A stretch of DNA of 64,000 nt, from positions 29,503 to 93,502 of the forward strand of contig JBBIKC010000005.1 of NCBI GenBank assembly GCA_037445635.1, read 5' to 3'. The DNA is from JBFMCC01 sp037445635. GTDB lineage: Bacteria > Chloroflexota > Anaerolineae > Anaerolineales > Villigracilaceae. The position numbers were made by a program, and so were the translations under genes. Positions 14,966 through 23,253 of the stretch are shown piece after piece. Below the pieces are notes generated by a model that saw nothing but the letters and a program-made list of their open reading frames with translations, made no database searches and was not told the origin of the DNA. Within the stretch, counting starts at the first letter, position 1, and every line of letters starts with the position of its first letter.

Positions 14966-15861
14966 TACGAAAGCACCGCCGCCAACGGAGCGGGCGCGGC
15001 CACTGCAGTGGCTTTCCCGGCCTCACGCGCCTTCTCGGTCTCGCGCGCCCACAGGTACAGGCAGGTATGATACGCCGTGCCGGTGTAGGAATTGATCACG
15101 CTTGCCACCATCACAAACGTGAAGAAGATCATCGCCCCCAGGCCAATGCCGATGATCAAGCCCAGCGCTTCGCTTCCCAGCAGGGCGATAATGCCGTACC
15201 CCACGCCGAAACCCAGCACCGCCCCCGCCGCGCCCAGCGCGAACCCGATCAGCCCGGTCACCCAGCTAACCCCCACCGTGCTGACGCCGATGAGCAGCAA
15301 ATTCTCCTTCGTGATCTTCCACACGCGTTCCAAACCGTTCTTCAAATTCAGGTCGTCAATCACCATCGCAGGCAGGACGAGATAAGCCGCTTCGGTCCAC
15401 AACGTTTGCAGGAGACCCGTCGCGGCGCGCGCCACACCCGCGCCGATTCCGCGGCGGCGATTACGCTGGGCCGCGCTTCGCAGAAGATTGACCGCCGTCG
15501 AGACCGCGGCCAGAGTCAAGATATCGAAGAAATCGCGGCGGACGATGGCCCAGGCCTTATCCATTCGGCCATCGCCCTCGGCCAGATAGCCATAGATGAG
15601 ATAAACCGTCATGGCCGAAAAAATATAACCCACCACAAACTGCACAAAGACCAGGAGCGCGCCGAACACGAACATCACGATATTGCCCAGGTCCGAATCG
15701 CCCAGCAGGAACGCGGCGCCGATGATCGGGATGATGCCGATCACCGAAACGACCATGCCCACAAACAGGGAATAGATCGAGGGCTTGATCAAATCCTTAT
15801 CCTTGAACGCCATGTCCCAGGCCTGTTGCATAAAAGACCAGCCTCGCGAAAACGCCTGCAT
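14965..15861 (-). CDS. DUF6159-like membrane protein
   Basis: A 298-aa membrane protein with about six hydrophobic segments and the N-terminal motif FSRGWSFMQQAWDMAFKDKDL seen in DUF6159 proteins. Gly-rich helices (GFALGAAGAVLGFGVGYGI) fill the second half, ending in a short Ala/Pro tail. Function of the family is unknown. It is the first gene of the operon with the phosphoribosyltransferase and the Crp/Fnr gene. A TATAAT box and the ribosome site AAAGGAGG precede its ATG. Confidence 0.7.
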   Translation of the reverse strand: MQAFSRGWSFMQQAWDMAFKDKDLIKPSIYSLFVGMVVSVIGIIPIIGAAFLLGDSDLGNIVMFVFGALLVFVQFVVGYIFSAMTVYLIYGYLAEGDGRMDKAWAIVRRDFFDILTLAAVSTAVNLLRSAAQRNRRRGIGAGVARAATGLLQTLWTEAAYLVLPAMVIDDLNLKNGLERVWKITKENLLLIGVSTVGVSWVTGLIGFALGAAGAVLGFGVGYGIIALLGSEALGLIIGIGLGAMIFFTFVMVASVINSYTGTAYHTCLYLWARETEKAREAGKATAVAAPAPLAAVLS

Positions 15862-15887
15862 AAGAGCCTCCTTTGGAATTTGACTGA

Positions 15888-18380
15888 TTATAGCAAAGAG
15901 TCGGGATCCACTTCAATGCGCCAGCCATCGGGAACGCCTCCGCGCAGGAGACCGGCGGGATTCGGTCCGCGCAGGATGACCTGCCAGCGCGACAAACCAT
16001 TGACCTTCGCGAAGAAACATGGGACGGGACCGATGATCTCGGTCTCGCGGCGGCCCTCCGCTTCGATCCTGGACTTGAGCCTGTCCGCCATTTTCCAAGC
16101 CTCGGATTCCGCTTTGGCCGCGTCCCGCTCGCGGCGCTCGAGGCGGACGAGACGCGCGAAGGGCGGATACCCCAGCCGTCGGCGCTGGGCCAGCTCCTCG
16201 AGGTGGAATCCATTCACGTCATGGCGCGAGGCGGATCGAATGGCGTAATGATCGGGCATGAAGGTCTGCAGGACGACCTGTCCGCCGCGCGCACTGCGTC
16301 CCGCGCGTCCCGCCACCTGCGTCAGCACCTGAAAGACGCGTTCCGCCGCAAACGGGTCGGGCAGATTCAATCCCACGTCCGCGAGCACGATGCCCACAAG
16401 CGTGACCTTCGGCAGGTCGAGGCCCTTGGCGATCATCTGCGTGCCGACCAGCACATCCGCGCGGCCGGCCGCGAAATGACTCAGGATGATCTCGTGCGCA
16501 TCTTTCTGGCGCGTGGTCTCCCAATCCCAGCGCAGGACGCGCGTGGACGGGAACATGGCTTGCACTTCGCTTTCCACTTTTTCACTGCCCAATCCGTATT
16601 CTCGAATCTGCGCGCTCCCGCATTGAGGGCACTTCGAGGGCTTCCCCCGCGTATACCCGCAACGATGACATAACAATGTTTGCTGGGTGGAAGCGCCCAA
16701 CTTTTCAACCTGCAAACCTGCCAACCTTTCAACATGAAGCGTAAGCGGCGTCTCGCAGCGCGGACATTTGAGCACATGCCCGCACTCGCGGCAAAACACG
16801 TAGGTGGCCGTGCCGCGCCGATTCAGAAAGAGAATCGCCTGCTCGCCCGCGGACAGGATCTCTGCCAGCGATTCGGACAGGGCGCGGCTAAAGATGCCGC
16901 GGTTACCCGACTTGAGTTCCTCGCGCATATCCACCACATGAACGGGCGGCAGGGCGCTCTCGGTGACGCGTTCGGGCAGTTCCAGCAAAATGCTCTTCCC
17001 GGTTTCCGCGTGATGACGCTGGACTACAGAGGGCGTGGCCGAACCCATCACACACACGGCTCCGCATAAGCGCGCGTATACCTGCGCGGCAGTCACGGCG
17101 TTGTAAAACGGCGGCTCGGACTGGTAATACGAACCGTCGTGGCATTCGTCCAAGACAATCAGGCCGATGTTTGGGAGCGGCGCGAATAACGCACTGCGCG
17201 GCCCGATGACCACTTTCAACAATCCAGCCCGCGCCCGCCGCCAGGTATCGTAACGCTCCCCCTCCGAGAGTCTCGAATGAATCAGCCCCACCTGCCCGGG
17301 GAAGCGCGCCAGGAAACGGCGAACGGTTTGCGGGGTGAGGGCGATCTCGGGCACGAGGATGATGGCTTGTTTGCCGCGTCGCACGGTCTCCTGCGCGGCG
17401 CGGATATAAACTTCAGTCTTGCCGGAGGCGGTCACGCCCTGGAGGAGGAAGGTTGAAGGTTGAAGGTTTGAAGTTGACGCGTCAACGATCTGTTTCAATG
17501 CAGATTCCTGCTCGGCCGTCAGGGCCACCTCGTTATTCCCTTCCCCTCTGCCACCCATTTTCTCCAAAGGATCGCGCCAGATTTCGTTCTCGAACAAACG
17601 AATCAGCCCGCGCTCTTCCAGTTCCTGCAAATCGGCGAGATTGCAGCCCGACTCGGCATAGACCCAGGAAACGTTGACCGCGCCGGGCTCGCGGACGAGA
17701 CAGCGCAACGCGGCCTCGCGCCGCTTTTGCGTGGATTCGGTCTTTCCCAGATCAGCCATCGCGGATTCGGCCGCCTCGGGAGCGACGGCCAGTTGCGCCA
17801 CGCGGACGAACTTGGGACGGACGCGCGGCGGCTGGAGCACAGAGCGCGTCTGCAACAGGCCGCGCCTCACCAGCGCCCGCGCCGCGCCGCGCCACTCCTG
17901 CGGCCCGAAATGGCGATCAATCTGGCGACCGCGCAGGGGTCCGCGCGCTTGGAGCAGGTTGAGGATTCGGTTCGCAACTGGACCATGGACCGTAGACCGT
18001 GGACCGTCGTCTATCGTCCTCCGTCCGTCGTCCGCCATCTGATACAACATGTCCGCCTGCTGGCTCAGGCCGGGCGGAAGCATCAGGTCAACCATGGCGG
18101 CCAGCGGGGAGAGGGTTTCCTCAGCCATGTGTTCTGCCAGCGCCAGCTGCGCGGCGGTGAGCACCGGCAGAGGATCGAGCAGGTCGAGGACAGCCTTCGT
18201 CTCTTTGACGGACGGTTCGTCAAGCAGTTGCAGAATCACTCCCTGAACGGTTTGACTGCCAAACAGAACGGTTACCAGACAGCCGGGCAAGACCTGCCCC
18301 GCGAGGGACGCGGGTAGGGAATAATCAAAAACGCCCGTCACAGACGGGACATTTACGGAAACGCGAACAAATGCCGGCAT
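15888..18380 (-). CDS. priA: PriA primosomal helicase
   Basis: An 830-aa replication-restart helicase that reloads the replisome at collapsed forks. In order: 3'-end-binding domain, Walker A (GVTASGKTEVY), Walker B written DECH rather than the usual DEEH, eight zinc-binding Cys in four CxxC pairs, and the C-terminal helicase motifs (GTQMIAKGLDLP, QVAGRAGR). It is about 100 residues longer than E. coli PriA, and three of the extra stretches are translated word-repeats (17978-18040, 17449-17478, 16698-16733): one in the N-terminal half, one just before Walker A, and one inside the zinc domain between CxxC pairs. Two bp separate it from the MEMO-like gene upstream. Confidence 0.95.
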   Translation of the reverse strand: MPAFVRVSVNVPSVTGVFDYSLPASLAGQVLPGCLVTVLFGSQTVQGVILQLLDEPSVKETKAVLDLLDPLPVLTAAQLALAEHMAEETLSPLAAMVDLMLPPGLSQQADMLYQMADDGRRTIDDGPRSTVHGPVANRILNLLQARGPLRGRQIDRHFGPQEWRGAARALVRRGLLQTRSVLQPPRVRPKFVRVAQLAVAPEAAESAMADLGKTESTQKRREAALRCLVREPGAVNVSWVYAESGCNLADLQELEERGLIRLFENEIWRDPLEKMGGRGEGNNEVALTAEQESALKQIVDASTSNLQPSTFLLQGVTASGKTEVYIRAAQETVRRGKQAIILVPEIALTPQTVRRFLARFPGQVGLIHSRLSEGERYDTWRRARAGLLKVVIGPRSALFAPLPNIGLIVLDECHDGSYYQSEPPFYNAVTAAQVYARLCGAVCVMGSATPSVVQRHHAETGKSILLELPERVTESALPPVHVVDMREELKSGNRGIFSRALSESLAEILSAGEQAILFLNRRGTATYVFCRECGHVLKCPRCETPLTLHVERLAGLQVEKLGASTQQTLLCHRCGYTRGKPSKCPQCGSAQIREYGLGSEKVESEVQAMFPSTRVLRWDWETTRQKDAHEIILSHFAAGRADVLVGTQMIAKGLDLPKVTLVGIVLADVGLNLPDPFAAERVFQVLTQVAGRAGRSARGGQVVLQTFMPDHYAIRSASRHDVNGFHLEELAQRRRLGYPPFARLVRLERRERDAAKAESEAWKMADRLKSRIEAEGRRETEIIGPVPCFFAKVNGLSRWQVILRGPNPAGLLRGGVPDGWRIEVDPDSLL
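16698..16733. repeat. In-frame word-repeat in the priA zinc domain
   Basis: Iterated words TTTCAACCT, GCAAACCT and GCCAACCT on the plus strand. Read by priA it encodes VERLAGLQVEKLG, inserted between the second and third CxxC pairs, where related proteins have only a short loop. Same words as the patch at 17449-17478 but in the opposite orientation. Confidence 0.75.
17449..17478. repeat. In-frame word-repeat before priA Walker A
   Basis: Three tandem copies of GGTTGAA or GGTTTGAA. Read by priA it encodes STSNLQPSTF, just ahead of the Walker A strand. The glpD patch at 47059-47090 uses the same words. Confidence 0.75.
17978..18040. repeat. In-frame word-repeat in priA N-terminal half
   Basis: Iterated words GGACC(A/G)T, GTAGACCGT and CGTC. 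Read by priA it encodes DDGRRTIDDGPRSTVHGP, a hydrophilic stretch. GACCGTAGACCG is shared with the intergenic patch at 47765-47812 and GACCGTGGAC with the sbcC patch. Confidence 0.75.
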
Positions 18381-18382
18381 GA

Positions 18383-19231
18383 TTAGTTCGTCTTGAGGAT
18401 CGCCGCCGCGCCGTAACCGACCACCGCGGCATAATCTCCGGTCACGTCGCCGGAGGTGGCATGACGCAGCACCCTGACCGTGTCCGCGCCCAGTTCACGC
18501 GCCGCCCACAGCACCGCGGTCAACGCGCCGAGGCCGCAAGCATACGCCCTTCCCTCTTCTTCGGCCTCGAAGGCGCCTTCAGGAGAAAAGGCCTCCCACT
18601 GACGCAGCATCTCCGAGTCGAAGGTGAGGGCGGTCTCCTGGGCGTAGTAGTGGGAGAGATCCGTGCTGGCGACCATCAGCGCGTTCCTGCCTTTCAAGAC
18701 TTTGGCAAGTGCCATGCCCAGGGTCCGTGATATGTGCGGCTCCTGCGCCCTGACCATGATCGGCAGTAACTGAAATTCCTTTCCCAGCGCGCGCTGCAGG
18801 AACGGTAATTCGATCTCAAGGGAGTGTTCGCGGTCGTGGGAAACGGCGGTCAGGCCGTAGCCAAGCGTGGCATTCAATTCCCGATCCAGTTGCGCGAGAG
18901 CCTCGCGGTCCACGCGGACCGCGCCCAGCGGGGTGGCGTACGCGTCGTGGGCGGTGGTGATCAACGGCTGGATGTACGGCTGGTGCATCGGCGCGATCAC
19001 GGCTACCAGGTCCGAGGTCCGGCCGCGGACGGCGGCGAAGGCATATCCAGCCACCGGCCCGGAGTAGATGTGCCCCGCGTGCGGTGCGATCACCGCGATC
19101 ACTTCACCGGGCAGGTCGGGCAGGTCAGCCTGGGCAATGTATTTGTCCACAGTGCGGGCGAGGCTCTTGGGGTCCCCTTCGTACCAGAGACCGGCAATCG
19201 GGGAGGGACGCAGGTCGAGCGAGGCTTGCAT
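18383..19231 (-). CDS. MEMO-like (AmmeMemoRadiSam B) protein
   Basis: A 282-aa protein of the MEMO/AmmeMemoRadiSam system protein B family, related in fold to extradiol dioxygenases. Visible family features: SPIAGLWYEGDPKSL at the start, VIAPHAGHIYSGPVAGYAF with a metal-type His, SHDREHSLEIELPFLQ, and STDLSHYYAQETA. The usual partners (AMMECR1-like and radical SAM proteins) are not adjacent; instead it is 2 bp from priA. The biochemical role in bacteria is unsettled. A TACAAT -10 box lies about 19 nt before the ATG. Confidence 0.85.
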   Translation of the reverse strand: MQASLDLRPSPIAGLWYEGDPKSLARTVDKYIAQADLPDLPGEVIAVIAPHAGHIYSGPVAGYAFAAVRGRTSDLVAVIAPMHQPYIQPLITTAHDAYATPLGAVRVDREALAQLDRELNATLGYGLTAVSHDREHSLEIELPFLQRALGKEFQLLPIMVRAQEPHISRTLGMALAKVLKGRNALMVASTDLSHYYAQETALTFDSEMLRQWEAFSPEGAFEAEEEGRAYACGLGALTAVLWAARELGADTVRVLRHATSGDVTGDYAAVVGYGAAAILKTN

Positions 19232-19270
19232 GTTCTCGATCCTCGAACTTATTGTAGCACAAGGTGAACG

Positions 19271-19304
19271 AAAAATCCTGGGGCGGCTTTGCCAGCCGCC
19301 CCAG
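19271..19304 (-). terminator. Intrinsic terminator of the lipoprotein gene
   Basis: An 11-bp stem (CTGGGGCGGCT with AGCCGCCCCAG) with a 5-nt loop, followed on the minus strand by GATTTTT. Confidence 0.9.
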
Positions 19305-19315
19305 CAGACATTCCG

Positions 19316-20413
19316 CTATTGGGAGGTATAGGTGCTGACAGAGTAATTCACCACATCCAGATAGACATCCGACAATGTGCTGTCGAAGGCGACGGTGAAG
19401 AGCAGGAGCGTCGTGCCGTTGCGCACCTCGTAGAAGGTCTGACCGGAAAGCCCGCTGGCGTCCGAAGTCCAGGTGAGGCGGATACTGCCGTCATCCTGCG
19501 GGACTTCCTCGCGCACGGCGATGTCGTTGGCGCCGTTGGAATATTTATAGTTGATGAGCGCCAGCGCCGACCCTTGCGTCAAGGCAGGATCGCGGGTGGT
19601 GCCGTCGTCCACGGCGATATTCTCGATGAAGGCTTTGCCGTCGGGCGCGGTGAACGTATCAATCGTGGTATTCTCCAGCTCGGTGGACTGCGAGTAGAGC
19701 CAGGCTGAAGGCACTTCGACCTCGAACAAATCCCCTGGGCCGTTGAAGGTGTAGATGAAGGAATATTTCGACAACGGGACTGCGGCGGATGAATTGAACT
19801 GAATGCCCGCGGCGATCGTTAGATAGGCATCGGAGTAGGCTGTGAACTTATCCTCGTCCACCCAGAAGTCGAAGGAGTAAACCGCGGCATCCACCTGACG
19901 GTAGAGGGTGATCACTTCGGTCGGAACGCCGTTGAACAAAAAGGTCTTCTGGACGACGATGTTCCTGCCGCCGTCGCCGGTGGCCGTATCCACCACCTGA
20001 TACTGGTCGCGGTGGCTGAAGAAATTGATCTCAGTAGCGTTCACGAAATTGGAAAACGCCACCGAATCCAACTGATAACCTGTATTGGTGACCGTGGCAT
20101 AGAGCGCGCCGACGTTGTCCGGCGAAAGAAAGAGCACATCGTTATCGCCCTCGTCCGCGCTCCAGCCCAAGGGAGGGTACAGGCTGAACGCGCCGCTTGG
20201 GTGCGTGTAAAGCACGGGGTCGATCTCGAACGGCCCGCCGGTCAGCACCGGGGCCGGCTGCGTGGCAGTAGCGGTGGGCGGCACCGGCGTGGGCGGGATC
20301 GGCGTGGGCACCGCCGTCGGCGTGGCTAACAACCCGCCGCCCGCGCAAGCCAGGCCAACAAGCAGGACCATCGCTCCGATACCAGATAATAACAACCGTC
20401 CAGTGGAATTCAT
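19316..20413 (-). CDS. Lipoprotein with PsbP-like body
   Basis: 365 aa. A lipoprotein signal ends LLVGLAC, followed by a Pro/Thr linker (ATPTAVPTPIPPTPVPPT) and a folded domain that begins HPSGAFSLYPPLGWSADEGDND, a pattern typical of PsbP/MOG1-like beta-sandwiches that opens many Chloroflexota lipoproteins. Two such repeats may be present; the second starts near FEVEVPSAWLYSQSTEL. Anchored outside the membrane; function unknown. It has a TATAAT box, a strong AAAGGAG ribosome site and its own terminator. Confidence 0.75.
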   Translation of the reverse strand: MNSTGRLLLSGIGAMVLLVGLACAGGGLLATPTAVPTPIPPTPVPPTATATQPAPVLTGGPFEIDPVLYTHPSGAFSLYPPLGWSADEGDNDVLFLSPDNVGALYATVTNTGYQLDSVAFSNFVNATEINFFSHRDQYQVVDTATGDGGRNIVVQKTFLFNGVPTEVITLYRQVDAAVYSFDFWVDEDKFTAYSDAYLTIAAGIQFNSSAAVPLSKYSFIYTFNGPGDLFEVEVPSAWLYSQSTELENTTIDTFTAPDGKAFIENIAVDDGTTRDPALTQGSALALINYKYSNGANDIAVREEVPQDDGSIRLTWTSDASGLSGQTFYEVRNGTTLLLFTVAFDSTLSDVYLDVVNYSVSTYTSQ

Positions 20414-20469
20414 TAAACATTCTCCTTTCGAGGCGGATTTAGAACATTATACTGATTCGGAGGTCTTTT

Positions 20470-20967
20470 TCAAGCAGATGTTTTGCCGAGCAGGACGGCG
20501 CGGGTCGCCTCGAAGGCCAGCGGAGGCAGGGCTTCGCGCGGGAACCAATCCGCGGCGTCGGCATCATCGCGGGCGAAAATTTCCCCGCCAGTGGCCTCGG
20601 CGCGATAGACAATGACGAAGTCCGCGCCGCGCGGATGCTCGCGGCCCGCGATGACATCCAGCACACGCGTCACGCGCACCGACAGGCCGGTTTCCTCGAA
20701 ACATTCGCGCGCGGCCGCCTCGGCCGGGTCCTCCTCCGCGTCCACGAAACCGGCCGGCAGGGTCCACAATCCGCGAAAGGGGGCGTTGGCGCGGCGCACC
20801 AGCAAAACGCGGCCGTCCCGTTCGACCAGGACAGCCGCGGCAACCTTCGGGTCGGCGAAGTGGATCCATCCGCATTGCGGGCAGACCGGGCGCACCCTGC
20901 CGAACGCTTCTTTTTGTTCCACGGCTGCGCCGCAGCGCGGGCAGAAGTTTATTTCCGCGCGAGCCAT
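20470..20967 (-). CDS. NUDIX hydrolase with zinc ribbon
   Basis: A 165-aa NUDIX hydrolase. An N-terminal four-Cys zinc ribbon (FCPRCG near residue 9, VCPQCG near 29) precedes the fold, as in NudC/NADH pyrophosphatases and their relatives. The NUDIX box is complete: GFVDAEEDPAEAAAREC then FEETGL, with the REx2EE metal ligands. It should cleave a nucleoside diphosphate linked to another group; the substrate cannot be read from sequence. Its start lies 19 bp inside the anti-sigma gene, so it is the third gene of that operon. Confidence 0.88.
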   Translation of the reverse strand: MARAEINFCPRCGAAVEQKEAFGRVRPVCPQCGWIHFADPKVAAAVLVERDGRVLLVRRANAPFRGLWTLPAGFVDAEEDPAEAAARECFEETGLSVRVTRVLDVIAGREHPRGADFVIVYRAEATGGEIFARDDADAADWFPREALPPLAFEATRAVLLGKTSA

Positions 20968-21623
20968 TTTTGGGCCGCGGCGCGGCGGACGATCAACATC
21001 CCCGCGCCGCCCAGCAGGGCGACCGCCGCGAAGACCATCTGCCAGACGGTGAGAGCGGGCGTTTCGCGCGGGACTTCGGACTGGTCACCGTTACCGGTCT
21101 TGGGCGCGGCCTCCGAAGGGACCTCCATAACGCGGTCGCCGGGCGTGGGGGTGCCGGCCGGAGCGAGGTCGGCGGACGGTTCCGACGCGGGAGCCTCGGT
21201 CATCATCAATTCCATTTCGGGCGCGGCGGCGGCAGGCGGTTCGGTGGCGGCAGGTCCGCCGCCGCCCATGCCGTAGGCGCGTTCCGCGGCAGGCGCGGCC
21301 GCGCCGAAGCTCATGACTGGAATTCGATTGGCAATATACGAGAAAGCAAAAAGCAGGGCCGCGAACGCGGAGGCGAATCGAAGCACGGGATAGGCGCGCG
21401 GCAGGGGCGGGTTCTTTCCAACCATGCGCGGCGTGAGCGTGAAGTTGCGCGGCGCGCGCCGCCTGGGAAGGCGGCGGAGCAGACTGCGGGATTCGCGCAT
21501 CGCGTTCAGCGCGGCAGACAGGCCGGGGTCTGAGCGGAGGCGGGCTTCGAGCCGCGTCGAATCGGACGGGCTGAGTTGTCCGTCCAGATAGGAGGAGAGG
21601 AGTTCGACATCGCGGGCGTTCAT
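20949..21623 (-). CDS. Anti-sigma factor, membrane-anchored
   Basis: 224 aa from the ATG at 21623, which overlaps the sigma gene stop by 4 bp (ATGA); longer upstream starts would run deep into the sigma gene. N-terminal anti-sigma helices (VELLSSYLDGQLSPSDSTRLEARL) lack the HxxxCxxC zinc motif. A first membrane segment (LRFASAFAALLFAFSYIA), an Ala/Pro-rich outer region and a second membrane segment near the C-terminus (VWQMVFAAVALLGGAGMLIV) follow. It probably holds the adjacent ECF sigma factor at the membrane until a signal arrives. Confidence 0.8.
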   Translation of the reverse strand: MNARDVELLSSYLDGQLSPSDSTRLEARLRSDPGLSAALNAMRESRSLLRRLPRRRAPRNFTLTPRMVGKNPPLPRAYPVLRFASAFAALLFAFSYIANRIPVMSFGAAAPAAERAYGMGGGGPAATEPPAAAAPEMELMMTEAPASEPSADLAPAGTPTPGDRVMEVPSEAAPKTGNGDQSEVPRETPALTVWQMVFAAVALLGGAGMLIVRRAAAQKWLARK

Positions 21624-22228
21624 ATGCGGCTTTCCTCTTGCAGACGGAAGGCGGGAGGCAAAAGTTCCGCGAAGGCCTGCAGGCATTCGCGCAGGCGCAG
21701 GCGGGCGCGGGCGAGGCGGCTCTTGATAGTGCCGAGCGGGACCCGCACGGCCGCGGCGACTTCGGTGTAATCGAGGCCTTCGATGTCGGCCATCACGACG
21801 ACGGTGCGAAATTCGGTTGGGAGCGTGTCGAGGCAGTGCTGGATGGCATGTTCGAGTTCGTCGGCCTCGGCCTGTTGTTCGGGTCCCATGTGTGGATCGG
21901 CCAGCCAGCGCGGGGATTCGATCTCTTCACCGTCGCCGCTATCTGGTTCGAGGGGGACGGACGGGCGGCGTTTGATGCGGCGCAGTTCGTCGTAACAGGC
22001 ATTGGTGACGGTGCGCAGGAGCCAGGCCTTGAACGACCCGCCGCGATAAGACGTAATACTGCGGAACGCGGAGAGGAACGCCTCCTGCGCGGCGTCCGCG
22101 GCCATGTCTTCGTCGCCGAGGATACGCAGGGCGGCGTTGAAGAGCGCGTCCTGATAATGCAGGACGAGAGTGTTGAAGGCGTCCAGGTCGCCGCGCTGGG
22201 CGGAGTGAATGAGTGCGGGTTCGTCCAT
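21620..22228 (-). CDS. ECF-type RNA polymerase sigma factor
   Basis: 202 aa from the ATG at 22228 (MDEPALIHSAQRGDLDAFN), the usual start of this family. Region 2 contains AADAAQEAFLSAFRSITSYRG, and region 4 is an HTH with GLDYTEVAAAVRVPLGTIKSRLARARLRLRE. An acidic linker joins them (LEPDSGDGEEIESP). It is followed by a membrane-anchored anti-sigma factor and a NUDIX enzyme. A -10 box lies 7 nt before the ATG, so the mRNA may be leaderless. The inducing signal is not evident. Confidence 0.92.
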   Translation of the reverse strand: MDEPALIHSAQRGDLDAFNTLVLHYQDALFNAALRILGDEDMAADAAQEAFLSAFRSITSYRGGSFKAWLLRTVTNACYDELRRIKRRPSVPLEPDSGDGEEIESPRWLADPHMGPEQQAEADELEHAIQHCLDTLPTEFRTVVVMADIEGLDYTEVAAAVRVPLGTIKSRLARARLRLRECLQAFAELLPPAFRLQEESRI

Positions 22229-22235
22229 CGGGGGT

Positions 22236-22241
22236 ATTTTA
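22236..22241 (-). promoter_or_regulatory. -10 box, probable leaderless promoter (sigma gene)
   Basis: TAAAAT on the minus strand ends 7 nt before the ATG at 22228, and no ribosome site lies between them. No good -35 at standard spacing. Confidence 0.45.
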
Positions 22242-22442
22242 TCACTGCGTGGGATGTTCAATCCAGTCCAAACGTTGGATATGCGTTGGGGGAAACTGCA
22301 TATTGAATTTTGCATGGTTTTGTTGTATGGTATTCATGGCAATTGACCACACAAGGAGGCTGACAGGACATCCATACAAGCAAGATCGCTTTCCACGATA
22401 AGACCTATCATTCAAGACAGCATTCTGCTGAAAGGAGCAACC

Positions 22443-22712
22443 ATGCCCGACATATCCAGTTTCAAGAAATTCGATGGGAGCGGTGTATGCGATGTCTGCA
22501 ATTCTCCCATTGGCCCGAATCAGGCTTATCTCGTGCCCGTGGGCGTTTTCTACACCTCGCCGAAATACAAGATGTGGCTGCGGGGCAACCCCATCGGGCA
22601 GATGGCGATTGCCATGGCAGGCAGTGTTGACGCGTACCTGACCTTTCAAAGGTCCATGGACCCCACCGAGTACTCCGCGGTGTGTCCCAACTGCATCAAT
22701 CTGTTTACCTAA
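22443..22712 (+). CDS. Small zinc-ribbon-like hypothetical protein
   Basis: An 89-aa protein with two Cys pairs, CDVC near residue 16 and CPNC near residue 81, spaced as in a zinc ribbon with a long central insert. No known family recognised. The ribosome site GAAAGGAG is strong, a terminator follows at once, and the gene stands alone, so it is expressed as its own unit. The 210 bp upstream hold only this gene's AT-rich promoter region. Confidence 0.65.
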   Translation: MPDISSFKKFDGSGVCDVCNSPIGPNQAYLVPVGVFYTSPKYKMWLRGNPIGQMAIAMAGSVDAYLTFQRSMDPTEYSAVCPNCINLFT

Positions 22713-22746
22713 AGCCAATACAGATTGATGCTGTTGCTGAATGAGA

Positions 22747-22783
22747 AATCCGCCAGGCATCAGCCTGGCGGATTCTGTTTTTT
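22747..22783. terminator. Intrinsic terminator, convergent genes
   Basis: A 12-bp stem AATCCGCCAGGC with GCCTGGCGGATT, loop ATCA, followed by CTGTTTTTT on the plus strand. It separates the zinc-ribbon gene from the convergent membrane-protein gene. Confidence 0.9.
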
Positions 22784-22794
22784 GAAGAAGACAC

Positions 22795-23169
22795 TTATGT
22801 TCGTTTTCCTACCCGCGCCCAAATCCCTCTCCAGGCCGTCATTCCTATCGCGTTGGTGAGTCCGAAAACGAGAACGAAAACGGGCTGGATATTTTCGCCG
22901 AGCAGGAAACCGCGCAAGAGGGCCGCGAACGGCGCGGCGAAGAGCATCGCCAGCGCGGGCCGCCAAAGCTGTTTGGAATCGGAGGTGATCTGCGGTTGAA
23001 ATAGTCCCAGCCACGGAGCAAGCAGGAACCAACCCGCGAGGAGCGGAAAGAATGCCGCGGCCATGCGCGGCAGGAAGGAAATGTCCGTCTCTCCGTGAGA
23101 GGCGAAGCCGATCACTGTGACGACGGCAATAGCAAGAATATCGCCGGGAATGAGAAAGTTAAGTTTCAT
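22795..23169 (-). CDS. DUF3054-like membrane protein
   Basis: 124 aa from the ATG at 23169 (MKLNFLIPGDILAI). Four hydrophobic segments span nearly the whole protein, with the GDILAIAVVTVIGFASHGE and PFLLAPWLG-like motifs seen in DUF3054 proteins. Function unknown. Monocistronic by position, ending against the bidirectional terminator region. Confidence 0.7.
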   Translation of the reverse strand: MKLNFLIPGDILAIAVVTVIGFASHGETDISFLPRMAAAFFPLLAGWFLLAPWLGLFQPQITSDSKQLWRPALAMLFAAPFAALLRGFLLGENIQPVFVLVFGLTNAIGMTAWRGIWARVGKRT

Positions 23170-23253
23170 GCCACATGCGTAGAAGCAACTCAAACTGTAA
23201 AGGGCGCGAGGTCCTGAAAGAATCCCCGCGCTCTTCGTTTCTTCGCGGTTATA

